Numbered from the stretch's first letter, positions 18,414 to 27,966 are shown. The stretch is DNA of 64,000 nucleotides from an uncultured Bacilli bacterium (GCA_934098705.1 CAKOPC010000001.1:310001-374000), one strand, 5' to 3'. A program made the numbers and translations. Notes: a model not told the origin generated them from the sequence alone.

Positions 18414-19149
18414 TTTGAATATCAGGAATTATTATTTTCATATTAGGGGTTATATCTTCGATATCATTATAATCCATAATACTTTCTTTAGTTGTTTTAA
18501 ACTTATCACAAATGCTCTTAAAAGTATCTGTATCACGAGTTAAATATACTAAATATGTTTTATAATCATCTTCTTTATTAGTTGTAAAACTTTGTAAAGT
18601 ATTAATTAAAGATATATTATCATCACTATTATACTGTATTTTTACATCTTTATTCGTATCACTACTTATATCAAAATCATCTTTTAAAATAGGTTTATTA
18701 TTATTATTGTTATTATCATTACCACTATTGTCAAATACCTTTATATCATAACTTTCATCCTCATCATCAATACATCTTTTCTCTTCTTGTACTTCTTGTT
18801 TTACCTCTTCTTTTACTTCTTCTTCCTTCTTGTTTAAATTATCTATTGCTACTTTTATCTTTATAATAAGTTTATTATCTTCTACTTCATAATAAAAATC
18901 ATCTACCATAGCTTTCGCATAAAAAGCATCATAATCATCACTTATAGCTATTTCAACAGGTATTTTATAATTAAAAGAAATATCCTCTATACTTGATGGG
19001 TTTTCTTTATATTTTCCTTTTATATAAAAGTTACCAACGATAGTATCAACACCTTTAAGTTGCATATCATCATCCAAGGAAATACTTGTTATTTCATAAG
19101 CTTTACTTTTTAAATTAATTTCTTTTTCAAATGGTATTATCTGTTTCAT
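18406..19149 (-). CDS. SpoVID-like spore coat morphogenetic protein with LysM
   Basis: 247 residues in three parts. An N-terminal beta domain (IPFEKEINLKSKAYEITSIS, about 1-100) is of the SPOCS/SpoVID type. A low-complexity acidic linker rich in Glu, Lys, Asp and Asn follows. The C-terminal LysM domain is YLVYLTRDTDTFKSICDKF through NMKIIIPDIQ. SpoVID-family proteins tether coat layers to the forespore surface. AAGGAGG precedes the ATG. It sits between the YsxE-like gene and the lon cluster as in Bacillus. Confidence 0.8.
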   Translation of the reverse strand: MKQIIPFEKEINLKSKAYEITSISLDDDMQLKGVDTIVGNFYIKGKYKENPSSIEDISFNYKIPVEIAISDDYDAFYAKAMVDDFYYEVEDNKLIIKIKVAIDNLNKKEEEVKEEVKQEVQEEKRCIDDEDESYDIKVFDNSGNDNNNNNNKPILKDDFDISSDTNKDVKIQYNSDDNISLINTLQSFTTNKEDDYKTYLVYLTRDTDTFKSICDKFKTTKESIMDYNDIEDITPNMKIIIPDIQNE

Positions 19150-19209
19150 ATATTAAATACCCTCCTTCAGTTTAATATATGAAATAATTTATCTAAAAAT
19201 GAAAAAAAT

Positions 19210-19914
19210 TTACCTTTTTACTCTGCGGTAAATTTTATTTACTTTATCGATATCTCCATATATATCACATGACTCATTAAATAAAGAACAAGCCTTATAA
19301 TTTTTATATACTCTATCATATTTTAATAGATATTTTTTAGCACTATCTATAACTTTTTTACTATTTAATATTTCATTATTTTTATTATCTTGCAACTTAT
19401 ATAAAACAAAAGTTGTAATATCATAATATAATAAACTTTCATAATCTAAAATATAATAAAGTTCAAATTTTGATAAATCTCTATCTTTCATTTCTCTATA
19501 TAATAAACATGAAAATAAATAGTCTTCATCTACATAATTTGTTTTTTTATCAAATACATTAAAACGTATTATTAATTCATTTAAACTATCTATTATTAAT
19601 GGATTAGTTATCTTTTTATTTTTAAAGTTCTCTCTAATATCTAAAGTTAACGTATCAAGAGCCCTTTTTATATTTTCTTTAAAGTTAACAAAAAATAAGG
19701 AATCATTTATAAGTTCTATCATTATTTTTAGATACTCATAAATATCAGTACCCTCCATATAAATATGATGAAGTTCTTCATAATTTGAAGATACAATTAA
19801 ATACTTATGCATTAAGTAATCATATAGTGCCATATTATCACAAGAAGCATCAACTATTTCTAAATCTTTATCCTCTAAAGTATCTATATAATCATATATA
19901 TTATTTATTTTCAT
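19210..19914 (-). CDS. Alpha-helical protein of unknown function in spore-coat/lon cluster
   Basis: 234 residues, mostly helical, no signal peptide and no membrane segment; rich in Tyr, Asp, Asn and Leu. Its ATG overlaps the stop region of lon by 4 bp, so it is likely translated from the lon message. SpoVID-like follows after 60 bp. Position suggests a sporulation or lon-linked role; no family was recognised and no function is assigned. Confidence 0.7.
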   Translation of the reverse strand: MKINNIYDYIDTLEDKDLEIVDASCDNMALYDYLMHKYLIVSSNYEELHHIYMEGTDIYEYLKIMIELINDSLFFVNFKENIKRALDTLTLDIRENFKNKKITNPLIIDSLNELIIRFNVFDKKTNYVDEDYLFSCLLYREMKDRDLSKFELYYILDYESLLYYDITTFVLYKLQDNKNNEILNSKKVIDSAKKYLLKYDRVYKNYKACSLFNESCDIYGDIDKVNKIYRRVKR

Positions 19915-22235
19915 ATACCAAGTTCCTTTATTATTTCCTCATAACACTTAACATAAATAAAGTTTATACCTTGTGTTATGTTTTTATCTAAAGCTTCTAC
20001 TTCTTTTTTATTACCATATGGTATATATATTGTTTTAATATTTCTATTTAAAGCTCCTATTATTTTATCTTTTATACCCCCAACTGGAAGTATATTACCC
20101 TTTAAAGTCATCTCTCCTGTAAAAGCTATATCTTTTGGTATTTCATGTTTTTTAATAGCACTTATAATAGCAGTTGTAATAGCAACACCTCCAGATGGTC
20201 CATCTTTTTTAATAGCAATAGATGGCATATGAAGATGAATACATCTTTTATTAAAGACATCAATATTTATATTTAATAGATTACAGTTTGCCTTAATAAA
20301 GCCAGTAGATGTTAAGATACTCTCTTTAAAAACACTACTTAAATTACCTGTTTCTCTTATTTCGCTATTATCTTTATATATACTTATTTCAACAGGCATT
20401 ATATCCCCACCAAAATCTGTTACAACAAGACTGTTACATACTCCTACTTGTGATTCATACTCATAATTGTTAGTTATATATTTTTCTGTTTTTAAATATT
20501 TTTCTAAGGAATTATCATCAACAATATATTTTTTTTGCATATTATTATTTACTGCCATATCATATATTATTTTTCTTATGATACCCTTAAATACCCTTTC
20601 AAGTTCTCTTACCCCTTTTTCCATTGTATAATTTTTTATAATTTTTTTTATCGCTCTATCTTTAAAAACTATACTATCTTTATCTATTTTTAAGTTATCA
20701 AGTTCTTTTTGTATTATATAATTTTTAGCAATTAAAACCTTTTCTATTTCAGTATAACCCTCCATATTAATTATTTCTAATCTATCTAAAAGTTCTAAAG
20801 GAATATTATAAATGTTATTAGCAGTACATATAAACATTACATCACTTAAATCAAATTCTTCTTCGGCATAATTATCTATAAAGGCATTATTAACGCTTTT
20901 ATCTAAAACTTCAAGTAAACTTGATGCTGGGTCACCTTTTATATCTTTACACATTTTATCTATTTCATCTATTACAAAAACGGGATTTAAACTACCACTT
21001 TTTTTAATACCAGTAAGTATCCTGCCAGGTGATGCCCCAATATACGTTCTTCTGTGTCCTATAATTTCGGCAACATCACTTACTCCTCCAACTGAAATTT
21101 TAACATACTTTTTATTCATACATTTTGCTATTTCTTTAGTAAGTGTTGTTTTACCAACTCCTGGTGGACCAACAAGACAAATAATGGTAGAACTTTGCTT
21201 TTTTAAGTAATCCTTTAAAACAATCTCTTCCAAAATTCTTTGCTTTACATCATCTAAACCATAATGACTTTCATCAAGATATCCTTTAGCAAGCTTTAAA
21301 TCCTTGTTTGGAGTAGTTTTAATACCAAAAGGAAGGGATAACATAAAATCTATATAATTTTTGATAATTGATATTTCAGGACTTGTAACAGGAGTTTGTT
21401 CGTATCTTAAAACCTCTCTATTTAAACGTTTTTTAATAGCACTACTACACTTTAATTTAGATATTTTCTCCTTTAAACTGTTTATCTCTTCATCTTTAGA
21501 AAAATCAACTCCCAGTTCCTCTTTTATAGCCTTTAACTTTTCCTGAAGCAAGTAATCCTTTTGCGCTTTATCTAAACTTTTACTTACCCTCTCATCAATT
21601 TCCTCTTCTATCTCAATTACTTTAAGTTCCTTTTCTATATCCTCCAAAATCATTGTTGTTCTTATTCTAGCATCAAATGTATTTATATACTCAATCTTTC
21701 TTTCATAACTAATAGGTAAAGAAGCAGAAAGTATATCAGTAAGCTTACTAAGATTATTCTCATTACTTATTTTACTTAAAATACTATTACTTACCCCAGG
21801 ATTATTATCTAAATAATAAGTAAAATTTTTAGTAAGAGTTCTAACATAAGCCATCTCTTCTATTAAATCAATATCATTATCTTTACTATGTTTTATATCT
21901 GCAAGTAAAAAGTTATCTTCTTCTTGTCTATAACAAGCTAAATTAACTCTTTCAAGACCTCTTATAACAACTCTTGTCTTATTATTAGGAAGATCAATTT
22001 TCATCTCAATAAAGGATAAAATACCAACATTAGATAAATCTTTTATATCAATATTTCTCTCTAATATATCAGTTTGATGTACAACTAATAAATGTTTATC
22101 GTAATAATTACTAGCAAGAGATAATATCTCTTTATCAATATTAGAATCAAGTTCTAATCTTATTTCACTATTTGGAAAAAGAACAATATTTTTTAAAACA
22201 ATTACAGGTAATGTTTCTACAGCCTTATTATCCAT
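19911..22235 (-). CDS. lon: ATP-dependent Lon protease
   Basis: Cytosolic AAA+ serine protease for misfolded and regulatory proteins. It has an N-terminal LON substrate domain (LPVIVLKNIVLFPNSEIRLE), a coiled coil, Walker A GPPGVGKTT, Walker B-type FVIDEIDKM, and a C-terminal protease domain with catalytic Ser in KKDGPSGGVAI and Lys in VGGIKDKIIGA. ATG 22235 is chosen because AAGGAG lies 8 nt upstream; TTG 22253 precedes that site. It is 774 residues, as expected. It neighbours spoVID/ysxE homologues. Confidence 0.97.
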   Translation of the reverse strand: MDNKAVETLPVIVLKNIVLFPNSEIRLELDSNIDKEILSLASNYYDKHLLVVHQTDILERNIDIKDLSNVGILSFIEMKIDLPNNKTRVVIRGLERVNLACYRQEEDNFLLADIKHSKDNDIDLIEEMAYVRTLTKNFTYYLDNNPGVSNSILSKISNENNLSKLTDILSASLPISYERKIEYINTFDARIRTTMILEDIEKELKVIEIEEEIDERVSKSLDKAQKDYLLQEKLKAIKEELGVDFSKDEEINSLKEKISKLKCSSAIKKRLNREVLRYEQTPVTSPEISIIKNYIDFMLSLPFGIKTTPNKDLKLAKGYLDESHYGLDDVKQRILEEIVLKDYLKKQSSTIICLVGPPGVGKTTLTKEIAKCMNKKYVKISVGGVSDVAEIIGHRRTYIGASPGRILTGIKKSGSLNPVFVIDEIDKMCKDIKGDPASSLLEVLDKSVNNAFIDNYAEEEFDLSDVMFICTANNIYNIPLELLDRLEIINMEGYTEIEKVLIAKNYIIQKELDNLKIDKDSIVFKDRAIKKIIKNYTMEKGVRELERVFKGIIRKIIYDMAVNNNMQKKYIVDDNSLEKYLKTEKYITNNYEYESQVGVCNSLVVTDFGGDIMPVEISIYKDNSEIRETGNLSSVFKESILTSTGFIKANCNLLNINIDVFNKRCIHLHMPSIAIKKDGPSGGVAITTAIISAIKKHEIPKDIAFTGEMTLKGNILPVGGIKDKIIGALNRNIKTIYIPYGNKKEVEALDKNITQGINFIYVKCYEEIIKELGI

Positions 22236-22267
22236 ACTATTTTTCTCCTTCAAAATTAATACTTATT

Positions 22268-22295
22268 ATTATAACAATATATATTTTTTTTACAA
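22268..22295 (-). promoter_or_regulatory. Promoter of lon
   Basis: Minus-strand TTGTAA (22290-22295), a 16-nt spacer, TATAAT (22268-22273), 33 nt before the lon ATG. No CIRCE-type inverted repeat is visible beside it. Confidence 0.55.
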
Positions 22296-22332
22296 GCATA
22301 TTTTATAAAAAAATTAATTTTTATAAAACAAA

Positions 22333-22362
22333 AAAGATAGACTAAAAATAGTTCTACCTTTA
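22333..22362 (-). terminator. Terminator after the GH10-like gene
   Basis: On the minus strand AAAGGTAGA and TCTATCTTT pair (one G-U) and run into TTTTTT, just past the stop at 22370. Confidence 0.7.
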
Positions 22363-22369
22363 AAATAAC

Positions 22370-23893
22370 TTATAAATTAACAAATATATGAGATACTACT
22401 GCTATTACAATTACTAAAACTGCTATTATAACAAGTCCATATAATATATCCATACCACCTTTTGTAGAAACAAGTGATAATTTTACATTTCCTTCTTTTC
22501 TATCAAAGTTATCATAATAATATCCCCCATAAACAGTTAAAAATATTTCTTCTCCATTAATTCTTCTTATATCATTTAAAACTGTTAACATATGATTTTG
22601 TTTATCATTTAAACTATCAATCGTAAATGATGTAATTTTAATACTACCATCTCTTACAAAATTAGCAATTAAATTACATAAATCACTAATAAATCTTTCC
22701 CTTAATATTTCAATTTGTTCATGAGTATTATTTACAATCATATCATAAGTTGCATATAAATCAAATTCAGTAATAGAAATAGGTAAATTAAACTCTTTTA
22801 AGTCATCAAACATCTTAACTATATCATCATTTAATAAATCTAAATTAACATGCATCTTTATACCAATTTCATCAACTAATTTTATATTATTTTTATTTTC
22901 ATACTCTCTTATACTATTTAAAATATCCATGTATTTATTTCTTACTCTGTTAACTTCTAAACCATTTTCATTATACACAAAAATAACATCTTTTAAATTA
23001 TTTCTAGCAACCGATATAATATCACATAAATCTTCTATACTTAAAATATTAAGAAGTCTACCATCAACAAGTGATGAAAAAACATCTATACTTCTTATAA
23101 AATTTTTTCTATCAATTCTTGTATTAATAGCATTAAAGTTCTTTATAAATCTTGAAATATCACTAACATAAGCAATTAATTTTTGTTTTATAACAGTCTT
23201 TTCATTTTTTAAAAGATAAAGTGGTAAATCTTCATAACTTATAAGATCTCTAATCTTTACTTGTTTATCCCCTTCATAACAAAACTTTAAAGCCCTATCA
23301 AGTATTTCTTTATTAAATGTTCCATTATAATTAACATAGTTTTTATAAGTACAAATATCATTTAAAGTAATACATGTAAAATCTTTATTTATATATTCAT
23401 AAAGTCTAGATGCTTCATTATAATCCATATCTTTTAATCCTTCATATGAAATATTATAACTATAATTTAATTTATCATAAATCATTCTTTGAAGGTCATA
23501 TGATAATTTAGATATTAATTTGTTTAAAGTATCCATTAAAACATCATCATCTATATCTTTACTTATAGTTTCTTCATACATTCTTTTTAAAGTTTCTCTA
23601 ACCCTTATAGGCATTTTAGAATCATTTACAAGATCTCTTATAACCATTAAATGAATACGTCTTAATCCATCTTTACTTCTATATTCTTTAAATGGAAGTA
23701 ATTTATCTATATAATTATTATACCCAATACTATCATTACACCTTACAAATGTTAAAAGATCTATCATCTCATAATTTAGCAAAACACCAATACTTTCAAC
23801 ATCTAAATCTTCAATCTTTGATCTATTTATATTATTTTTTTGCTTTAATCTATTAAAGAAATTTTGTTTTGCAATATCTTCACTATTACTCAT
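22370..23893 (-). CDS. Tail-anchored GH10-like (xylanase-fold) protein, probable pseudoenzyme
   Basis: 507 residues. Residues 200-450 read like the C-terminal half of a GH10 barrel: ISVARNNLKDVIFVYNENGL (AF..AR....KL.YND.N), IGIKMHVN (IG.Q.H) at 343-350, and LPISITEFD at 371-378, with E376 at the nucleophile position. The acid/base segment WDVVNE appears as IDVFSS, lacking Glu, so normal hydrolysis is unlikely. There is no signal peptide. A single hydrophobic segment at about 480-503 is followed by four to seven residues, a tail-anchor topology with the barrel probably in the cytosol. AAAGGAG precedes the ATG. Confidence 0.6.
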   Translation of the reverse strand: MSNSEDIAKQNFFNRLKQKNNINRSKIEDLDVESIGVLLNYEMIDLLTFVRCNDSIGYNNYIDKLLPFKEYRSKDGLRRIHLMVIRDLVNDSKMPIRVRETLKRMYEETISKDIDDDVLMDTLNKLISKLSYDLQRMIYDKLNYSYNISYEGLKDMDYNEASRLYEYINKDFTCITLNDICTYKNYVNYNGTFNKEILDRALKFCYEGDKQVKIRDLISYEDLPLYLLKNEKTVIKQKLIAYVSDISRFIKNFNAINTRIDRKNFIRSIDVFSSLVDGRLLNILSIEDLCDIISVARNNLKDVIFVYNENGLEVNRVRNKYMDILNSIREYENKNNIKLVDEIGIKMHVNLDLLNDDIVKMFDDLKEFNLPISITEFDLYATYDMIVNNTHEQIEILRERFISDLCNLIANFVRDGSIKITSFTIDSLNDKQNHMLTVLNDIRRINGEEIFLTVYGGYYYDNFDRKEGNVKLSLVSTKGGMDILYGLVIIAVLVIVIAVVSHIFVNL

Positions 23894-23959
23894 AAATCTT
23901 TCTCCTTTGTATTATACATATCTTATCTTCAATATAAGTTTACCATAAATACTTTGCAA

Positions 23960-23996
23960 AAAAAAGAGTTATTTGAAAACTTTTATAACTCTTTTG
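23960..23996 (-). terminator. Terminator overlapping phosphoketolase 3' end
   Basis: AAAAGAGTTAT and ATAACTCTTTTT pair on the minus strand around the stop codon of the phosphoketolase gene, ending in eight Ts. Confidence 0.8.
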
Positions 23997-26295
23997 CTAT
24001 TTCTTCTAAATCTTTACCATATTCTTTAACATAAGAAATATTATCATTTATCATTTTATTACAATAATCTATTAATTTTTGTTTTTCTTTATTGTGTCCC
24101 TTTAAATATTTTAAAGCCTCAATAACCAAATGAAATCTATCTATTTTATTTCTTACCCTAATATCAAAAGGTGTTGTAATTGAACCTTCTTCATTATATC
24201 CAAAAACATGAATATTTTTATTGTTTCTATCATATAAAAGATCATGTATTAAACTAGGATAACCATGGAAAGCAAAGATACAATGATTTAAAGTAAACAT
24301 ATTATCAAATTCTTTGTCAGTATATTCATCCTTATTTCTAAGTTTTAAAAGATCTCCAACAACAATTACTTTTATTTTTATATCTTTTATATAAGTTTTA
24401 AGTATTTTAGAAGCACATATAACCTCAAGCGTTGGTACACTTCCAGATGATACTAAAATAACATCTGGATCTTTAATAGAATTAGTATAAGGCTTTAATG
24501 TCATAATACCCTTATCTAATAATTCTTTAGCTTCATTCATTGTAAGATATTCAAAACTTTCATGTTTTGATGCTACAATAACATTTATTTTATTTTTAGT
24601 ATTTAAAATACTATTAAACATACATATTAAACTATTACTGTCAATAGGCATATAAATTCTTGCGATAGAAGGTTTAAAATTTACAAGTTCATTTATAAAA
24701 CTTGGATTTTGATGAGTATAACCATTATGATCTTGTTCCCATACATTTGATGTTAATATATAATTAAGAGAAGGAATATCTTTTCTAAAAGGAACTTCTT
24801 TCATCATTTTTATCCACTTAGCATGCTCACACATCATTGATGATGAAACCTTCATAAATGCTTCATAACTGCATATAAAACCTTGTCTTCCTGTTAAAGT
24901 ATAACCTTCCATAATGCCTTGGCATACATGCTCTGACAAAAAGGAATCAATAATTCTGCCATCATAACTTAAATATTCATCATAAGAATATTTAGTGTCA
25001 TTCCACTTTCTATTTGTAACAGAAAATATATGATTTAATCTATTTGATAAAGCCTCATCAGGACAAGTAATTAAAAAATTATTCTTGTTAAGTGAAATAA
25101 CATCTTTTATATATTTAGAAAGATTAAGCATACTACTTCCCCAACAAGTACCTTTTCTTGTTATTTTTATTTCATAATTTCTATAATCAGGTAAATATAA
25201 ATCTTTATATAAAGCCCCATTTGTTACTTTATTCATACTCATACATTTAGAAAGTTCTGGAATAAATAATCTGTATTTTTCTCTTAAAGTACCATTTTCA
25301 TCAAATAATTCACTAGGATTATAACTTCTAAGCCAATTTTCAAGAAGCTTAACATTACAAACATTATCTTTATCAACCTTAAGAGGAACTTGATGAGATC
25401 TAAATGTACCCTCAACTAAAAGATTATCAACCATTTTAGGACCAGTATAACCTTTTGGCATCTTTAAAATAAGCATAGGATACATTATCTTTTCATTTGT
25501 TAAACCCTGTTTTTTAATAGTTTTAATATCTTTAACTATCATATCAAGTACTTTTGCCATACGTTCATGTAAATACTCACTATCATAACCAGAAACTAAA
25601 TATGGTTTATAACCACATCCTACAAAAAAGTGATATAAACTATCATTTGACATCCTGCCAAATATTGTAGGACCTCCTATTTTATAACCATTTAAATTTA
25701 ATATAGGTAACACAATACCATCAGTTTTAGGATTAATTATTTTATTTAAATGCCAAGATGTTGCAAGAGGACCAGTTTCAGCCTCACCATCTCCAACACA
25801 GCAAGCACAAATAAGATCAGGATTATCAATAACACTACCAAAAGCATGAACAAGGCTATAGCCAAGTTCCCCACCTTCATGAATACTACCAGGAACCTCA
25901 CATGATGCATGAGAAGATAATCCATATGGAAAACTAAACATCTTAAATAACTTTTTCATGCCCTCATAATCCTCTGTAACAGAAGGATAAAAATTAGTAA
26001 AACTACCCTCCAAATAAGAATTAGAAGTAAGAGCATTACCACCATGTCCTGGACCTGATATATATATCATATTTAAATCATATTTTTTTATTATTCTATT
26101 TAAATGAGCATAAATAAAATTTTGATTAGGAACAGTTCCAAAATGCCCAACTACCCTATTTTTTATATCATCTATAGTAAGTGGTCTTCTTAAAAGTGGA
26201 TTATCAAGTAAATAAAGTTGTCCAACTGATAAATAATTAAGAGCCCTATAATAACCATCAATAGCTTCATATTCATAAGTTTTTAAAGCCTTCAT
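23983..26295 (-). CDS. xfp: Xylulose-5-phosphate/fructose-6-phosphate phosphoketolase
   Basis: Thiamine-diphosphate enzyme that cleaves xylulose-5-P (and often fructose-6-P) with phosphate to acetyl-P plus glyceraldehyde-3-P or erythrose-4-P. 770 residues. Diagnostic segments are ISGPGHGG, HASCEVPGSIHEGGELGYSL, CVGDGEAETGPLATSWH (ThDP-binding GDGEAE), NGYKIGGPT and DHNGYTHQNP. It gives the cell a heterofermentative route to acetyl-P and works with rpe at 16586. AGGGAGG precedes the ATG. Confidence 0.96.
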   Translation of the reverse strand: MKALKTYEYEAIDGYYRALNYLSVGQLYLLDNPLLRRPLTIDDIKNRVVGHFGTVPNQNFIYAHLNRIIKKYDLNMIYISGPGHGGNALTSNSYLEGSFTNFYPSVTEDYEGMKKLFKMFSFPYGLSSHASCEVPGSIHEGGELGYSLVHAFGSVIDNPDLICACCVGDGEAETGPLATSWHLNKIINPKTDGIVLPILNLNGYKIGGPTIFGRMSNDSLYHFFVGCGYKPYLVSGYDSEYLHERMAKVLDMIVKDIKTIKKQGLTNEKIMYPMLILKMPKGYTGPKMVDNLLVEGTFRSHQVPLKVDKDNVCNVKLLENWLRSYNPSELFDENGTLREKYRLFIPELSKCMSMNKVTNGALYKDLYLPDYRNYEIKITRKGTCWGSSMLNLSKYIKDVISLNKNNFLITCPDEALSNRLNHIFSVTNRKWNDTKYSYDEYLSYDGRIIDSFLSEHVCQGIMEGYTLTGRQGFICSYEAFMKVSSSMMCEHAKWIKMMKEVPFRKDIPSLNYILTSNVWEQDHNGYTHQNPSFINELVNFKPSIARIYMPIDSNSLICMFNSILNTKNKINVIVASKHESFEYLTMNEAKELLDKGIMTLKPYTNSIKDPDVILVSSGSVPTLEVICASKILKTYIKDIKIKVIVVGDLLKLRNKDEYTDKEFDNMFTLNHCIFAFHGYPSLIHDLLYDRNNKNIHVFGYNEEGSITTPFDIRVRNKIDRFHLVIEALKYLKGHNKEKQKLIDYCNKMINDNISYVKEYGKDLEEIAKEL

Positions 26296-26326
26296 AAAAT
26301 ACCTCCCTATTCTTTTTACAATATTT

Positions 26327-26356
26327 ATTATACAATAAAAAAATAGTATTTATCAA
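26327..26356 (-). promoter_or_regulatory. Promoter of the phosphoketolase gene
   Basis: Minus-strand TTGATA (26351-26356), 18-nt spacer, TATAAT (26327-26332), about 30 nt before the ATG. The -35 lies inside the loop and arm of the upstream gene's terminator. Confidence 0.65.
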
Positions 26357-26372
26357 GATAGAAATACTATTT
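26335..26372 (-). terminator. Terminator of the hypervariable surface protein gene
   Basis: AAATAGTATTT (26362-26372 on minus) pairs with its complement at 26341-26351, followed by a run of Ts on the minus strand. Confidence 0.75.
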
Positions 26373-26384
26373 AATTACTATTTT

Positions 26385-27845
26385 CTATTTAACAACATAA
26401 GGATCACTTTTTATTCCCGTGCCTGTTGCAAATACATTAGCCTTCAGTGAGATAACTGGACACACGACGAAGTCGACATCGTTGTTGACAAAGTTGTATC
26501 CAATATAACCATCAGTGTCAACACCCCAAACGTAAGCGTAAGCATCAGCAGAATTAACACCGTCGGGGCTCATTAACCAATACCAATTTTTACTATTCTT
26601 AATATATGAATTACTAACTTTACCAGGATAATTTCCTGCATGTATTGCTTCATCATATGTTAGTAGTCCTATTTTTGATGTTAGTACACCTTTTCCATTA
26701 CCATCAGTACTACATTTAAAATTTGATGTATAACTAGAATATAATGGTGCTGTTACACTGCCTGCTGTTGCATCAGTACTACTCCAAGCAACTTTAAATT
26801 GTTCGCAAAACTTTGTATCTGCTATATAGCTTTCATAAGCTTTTAAATTACTGTTATACCAAGTATCAACTGTTCTTTTTATTCCGCCTTCTACATCACT
26901 ATTGCTATAATACATATAGGTATAATTATCAGAATTTGGGTTAAATATATAAGAAGATTTATTATTTATTCCTTTAGCCAACAATAATCTTACACTACCA
27001 TCTTCATTTATTCTAACAATTCTCCATCCCAGATTTGCAAACAATACATAATTATTGGTTACTGCTCCTCTATAAAAATATGTTGTGCCACTATCTGTTT
27101 CCCCAGCTACTGATTTATATAAGCCACTTGCATCTCCAGCATTAGAATATGTATCACTAAGTGTTGCAGTAGCATTTAATACATTACTATTACCATCTCC
27201 AAGTATCATTGATGTAAGCATAGTTCCACTATCACTATCCCCAACATCTACATTAACAGTAAACTTATAACTAAAGTTTGGTTCTTCTATGGTATGTACT
27301 CCATTATTTTCAGTAATAGATGTACCAAGTGAATCATCAAGCCATACTCTAAGTCTATAATAATCAGTTGCTTCTGTGTTATTAGTAGATGTTATCTCTT
27401 TTTGATATAATAAATATGAATTAGCATATTTACTAAATTTTTCAAGGCTTTGAACTGATGTTACATCTTTTATAACATTATTACTTTGGTCTGTTAAATA
27501 AATCTTTAACTTACTATTATCAAGAGTTGATGTTGTACTTTTTGTTAAATATATATTATACTTAACTGTTTTATTAGTATCTGCTTTTAACTTTATATTA
27601 AAGTCAAAATAACTAGTCTTTGCTTTTCCTTTATCATTAGACATAATATCATTATTATCTAAAGCAAGAGCACTACCTGTTTCATTATAAGTAAATGTAA
27701 GATTTTCCCCAATATTTAAAGTCTGTTCCTTAATTCCTCTAAAAGAAGCATTAAAAAATGCCAGTGCTCCTCCAGTTATTAAGCATAAAACTCCAACAAA
27801 AAATACATATATCGTTAACTTGTTTTTCCTTATATATTCTCTCAT
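26385..27845 (-). CDS. Secreted surface protein with C-type-lectin-like, DGR-type variable C-terminus
   Basis: 486 residues from ATG 27845. An N-terminal membrane anchor or signal (IYVFFVGVLCLITGGALAFF) leads into an exported beta-rich region (about 30-200). The C-terminal domain from about 250 has LGWRIVRINEDGSVRLLLA, VDTWYNSNL, LLTYDEAIHAG and YWLMSPDG. Its end is PVISLKANVFATGTG then SDPYVV, the typical close of FGE/CLec-fold proteins diversified by retroelements. Residues about 425-468 use NNC codons and high GC unlike the rest. No reverse transcriptase lies in the window. It is monocistronic and opposite gerAA. Confidence 0.75.
   Translation of the reverse strand: MREYIRKNKLTIYVFFVGVLCLITGGALAFFNASFRGIKEQTLNIGENLTFTYNETGSALALDNNDIMSNDKGKAKTSYFDFNIKLKADTNKTVKYNIYLTKSTTSTLDNSKLKIYLTDQSNNVIKDVTSVQSLEKFSKYANSYLLYQKEITSTNNTEATDYYRLRVWLDDSLGTSITENNGVHTIEEPNFSYKFTVNVDVGDSDSGTMLTSMILGDGNSNVLNATATLSDTYSNAGDASGLYKSVAGETDSGTTYFYRGAVTNNYVLFANLGWRIVRINEDGSVRLLLAKGINNKSSYIFNPNSDNYTYMYYSNSDVEGGIKRTVDTWYNSNLKAYESYIADTKFCEQFKVAWSSTDATAGSVTAPLYSSYTSNFKCSTDGNGKGVLTSKIGLLTYDEAIHAGNYPGKVSNSYIKNSKNWYWLMSPDGVNSADAYAYVWGVDTDGYIGYNFVNNDVDFVVCPVISLKANVFATGTGIKSDPYVVK
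26441..26570 (-). other. Putative DGR variable region (VR)
   Basis: 130 bp with about 60 G or C by hand count, against a background where roughly a quarter of bases are G or C. The coding strand is dense in codons of type NNC (GAC, TAC, GTC, AAC, TTC, ATC), each reachable from AAC by changing only adenines. This is the mark of adenine mutagenesis from a template repeat. It lies in the last 65 codons of the gene, the usual place for a VR. Confidence 0.6.
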
Positions 27846-27966
27846 TAAAATCACGACCTATTATATTTATATCTTATCATAATTTTTTTAAAACAACAAT
27901 ATTTAAAATAAAAAACACTTATTTTTTTATATATTTTGTTAATAATACTATTATAATGGTGATGTT

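Noticed and set aside
27930..27966. Sigma-G promoter of the germination operon
   Set aside because: AATACTA resembles a -10, but no matching -35 lies 15-18 nt upstream, so it is not listed as a feature.
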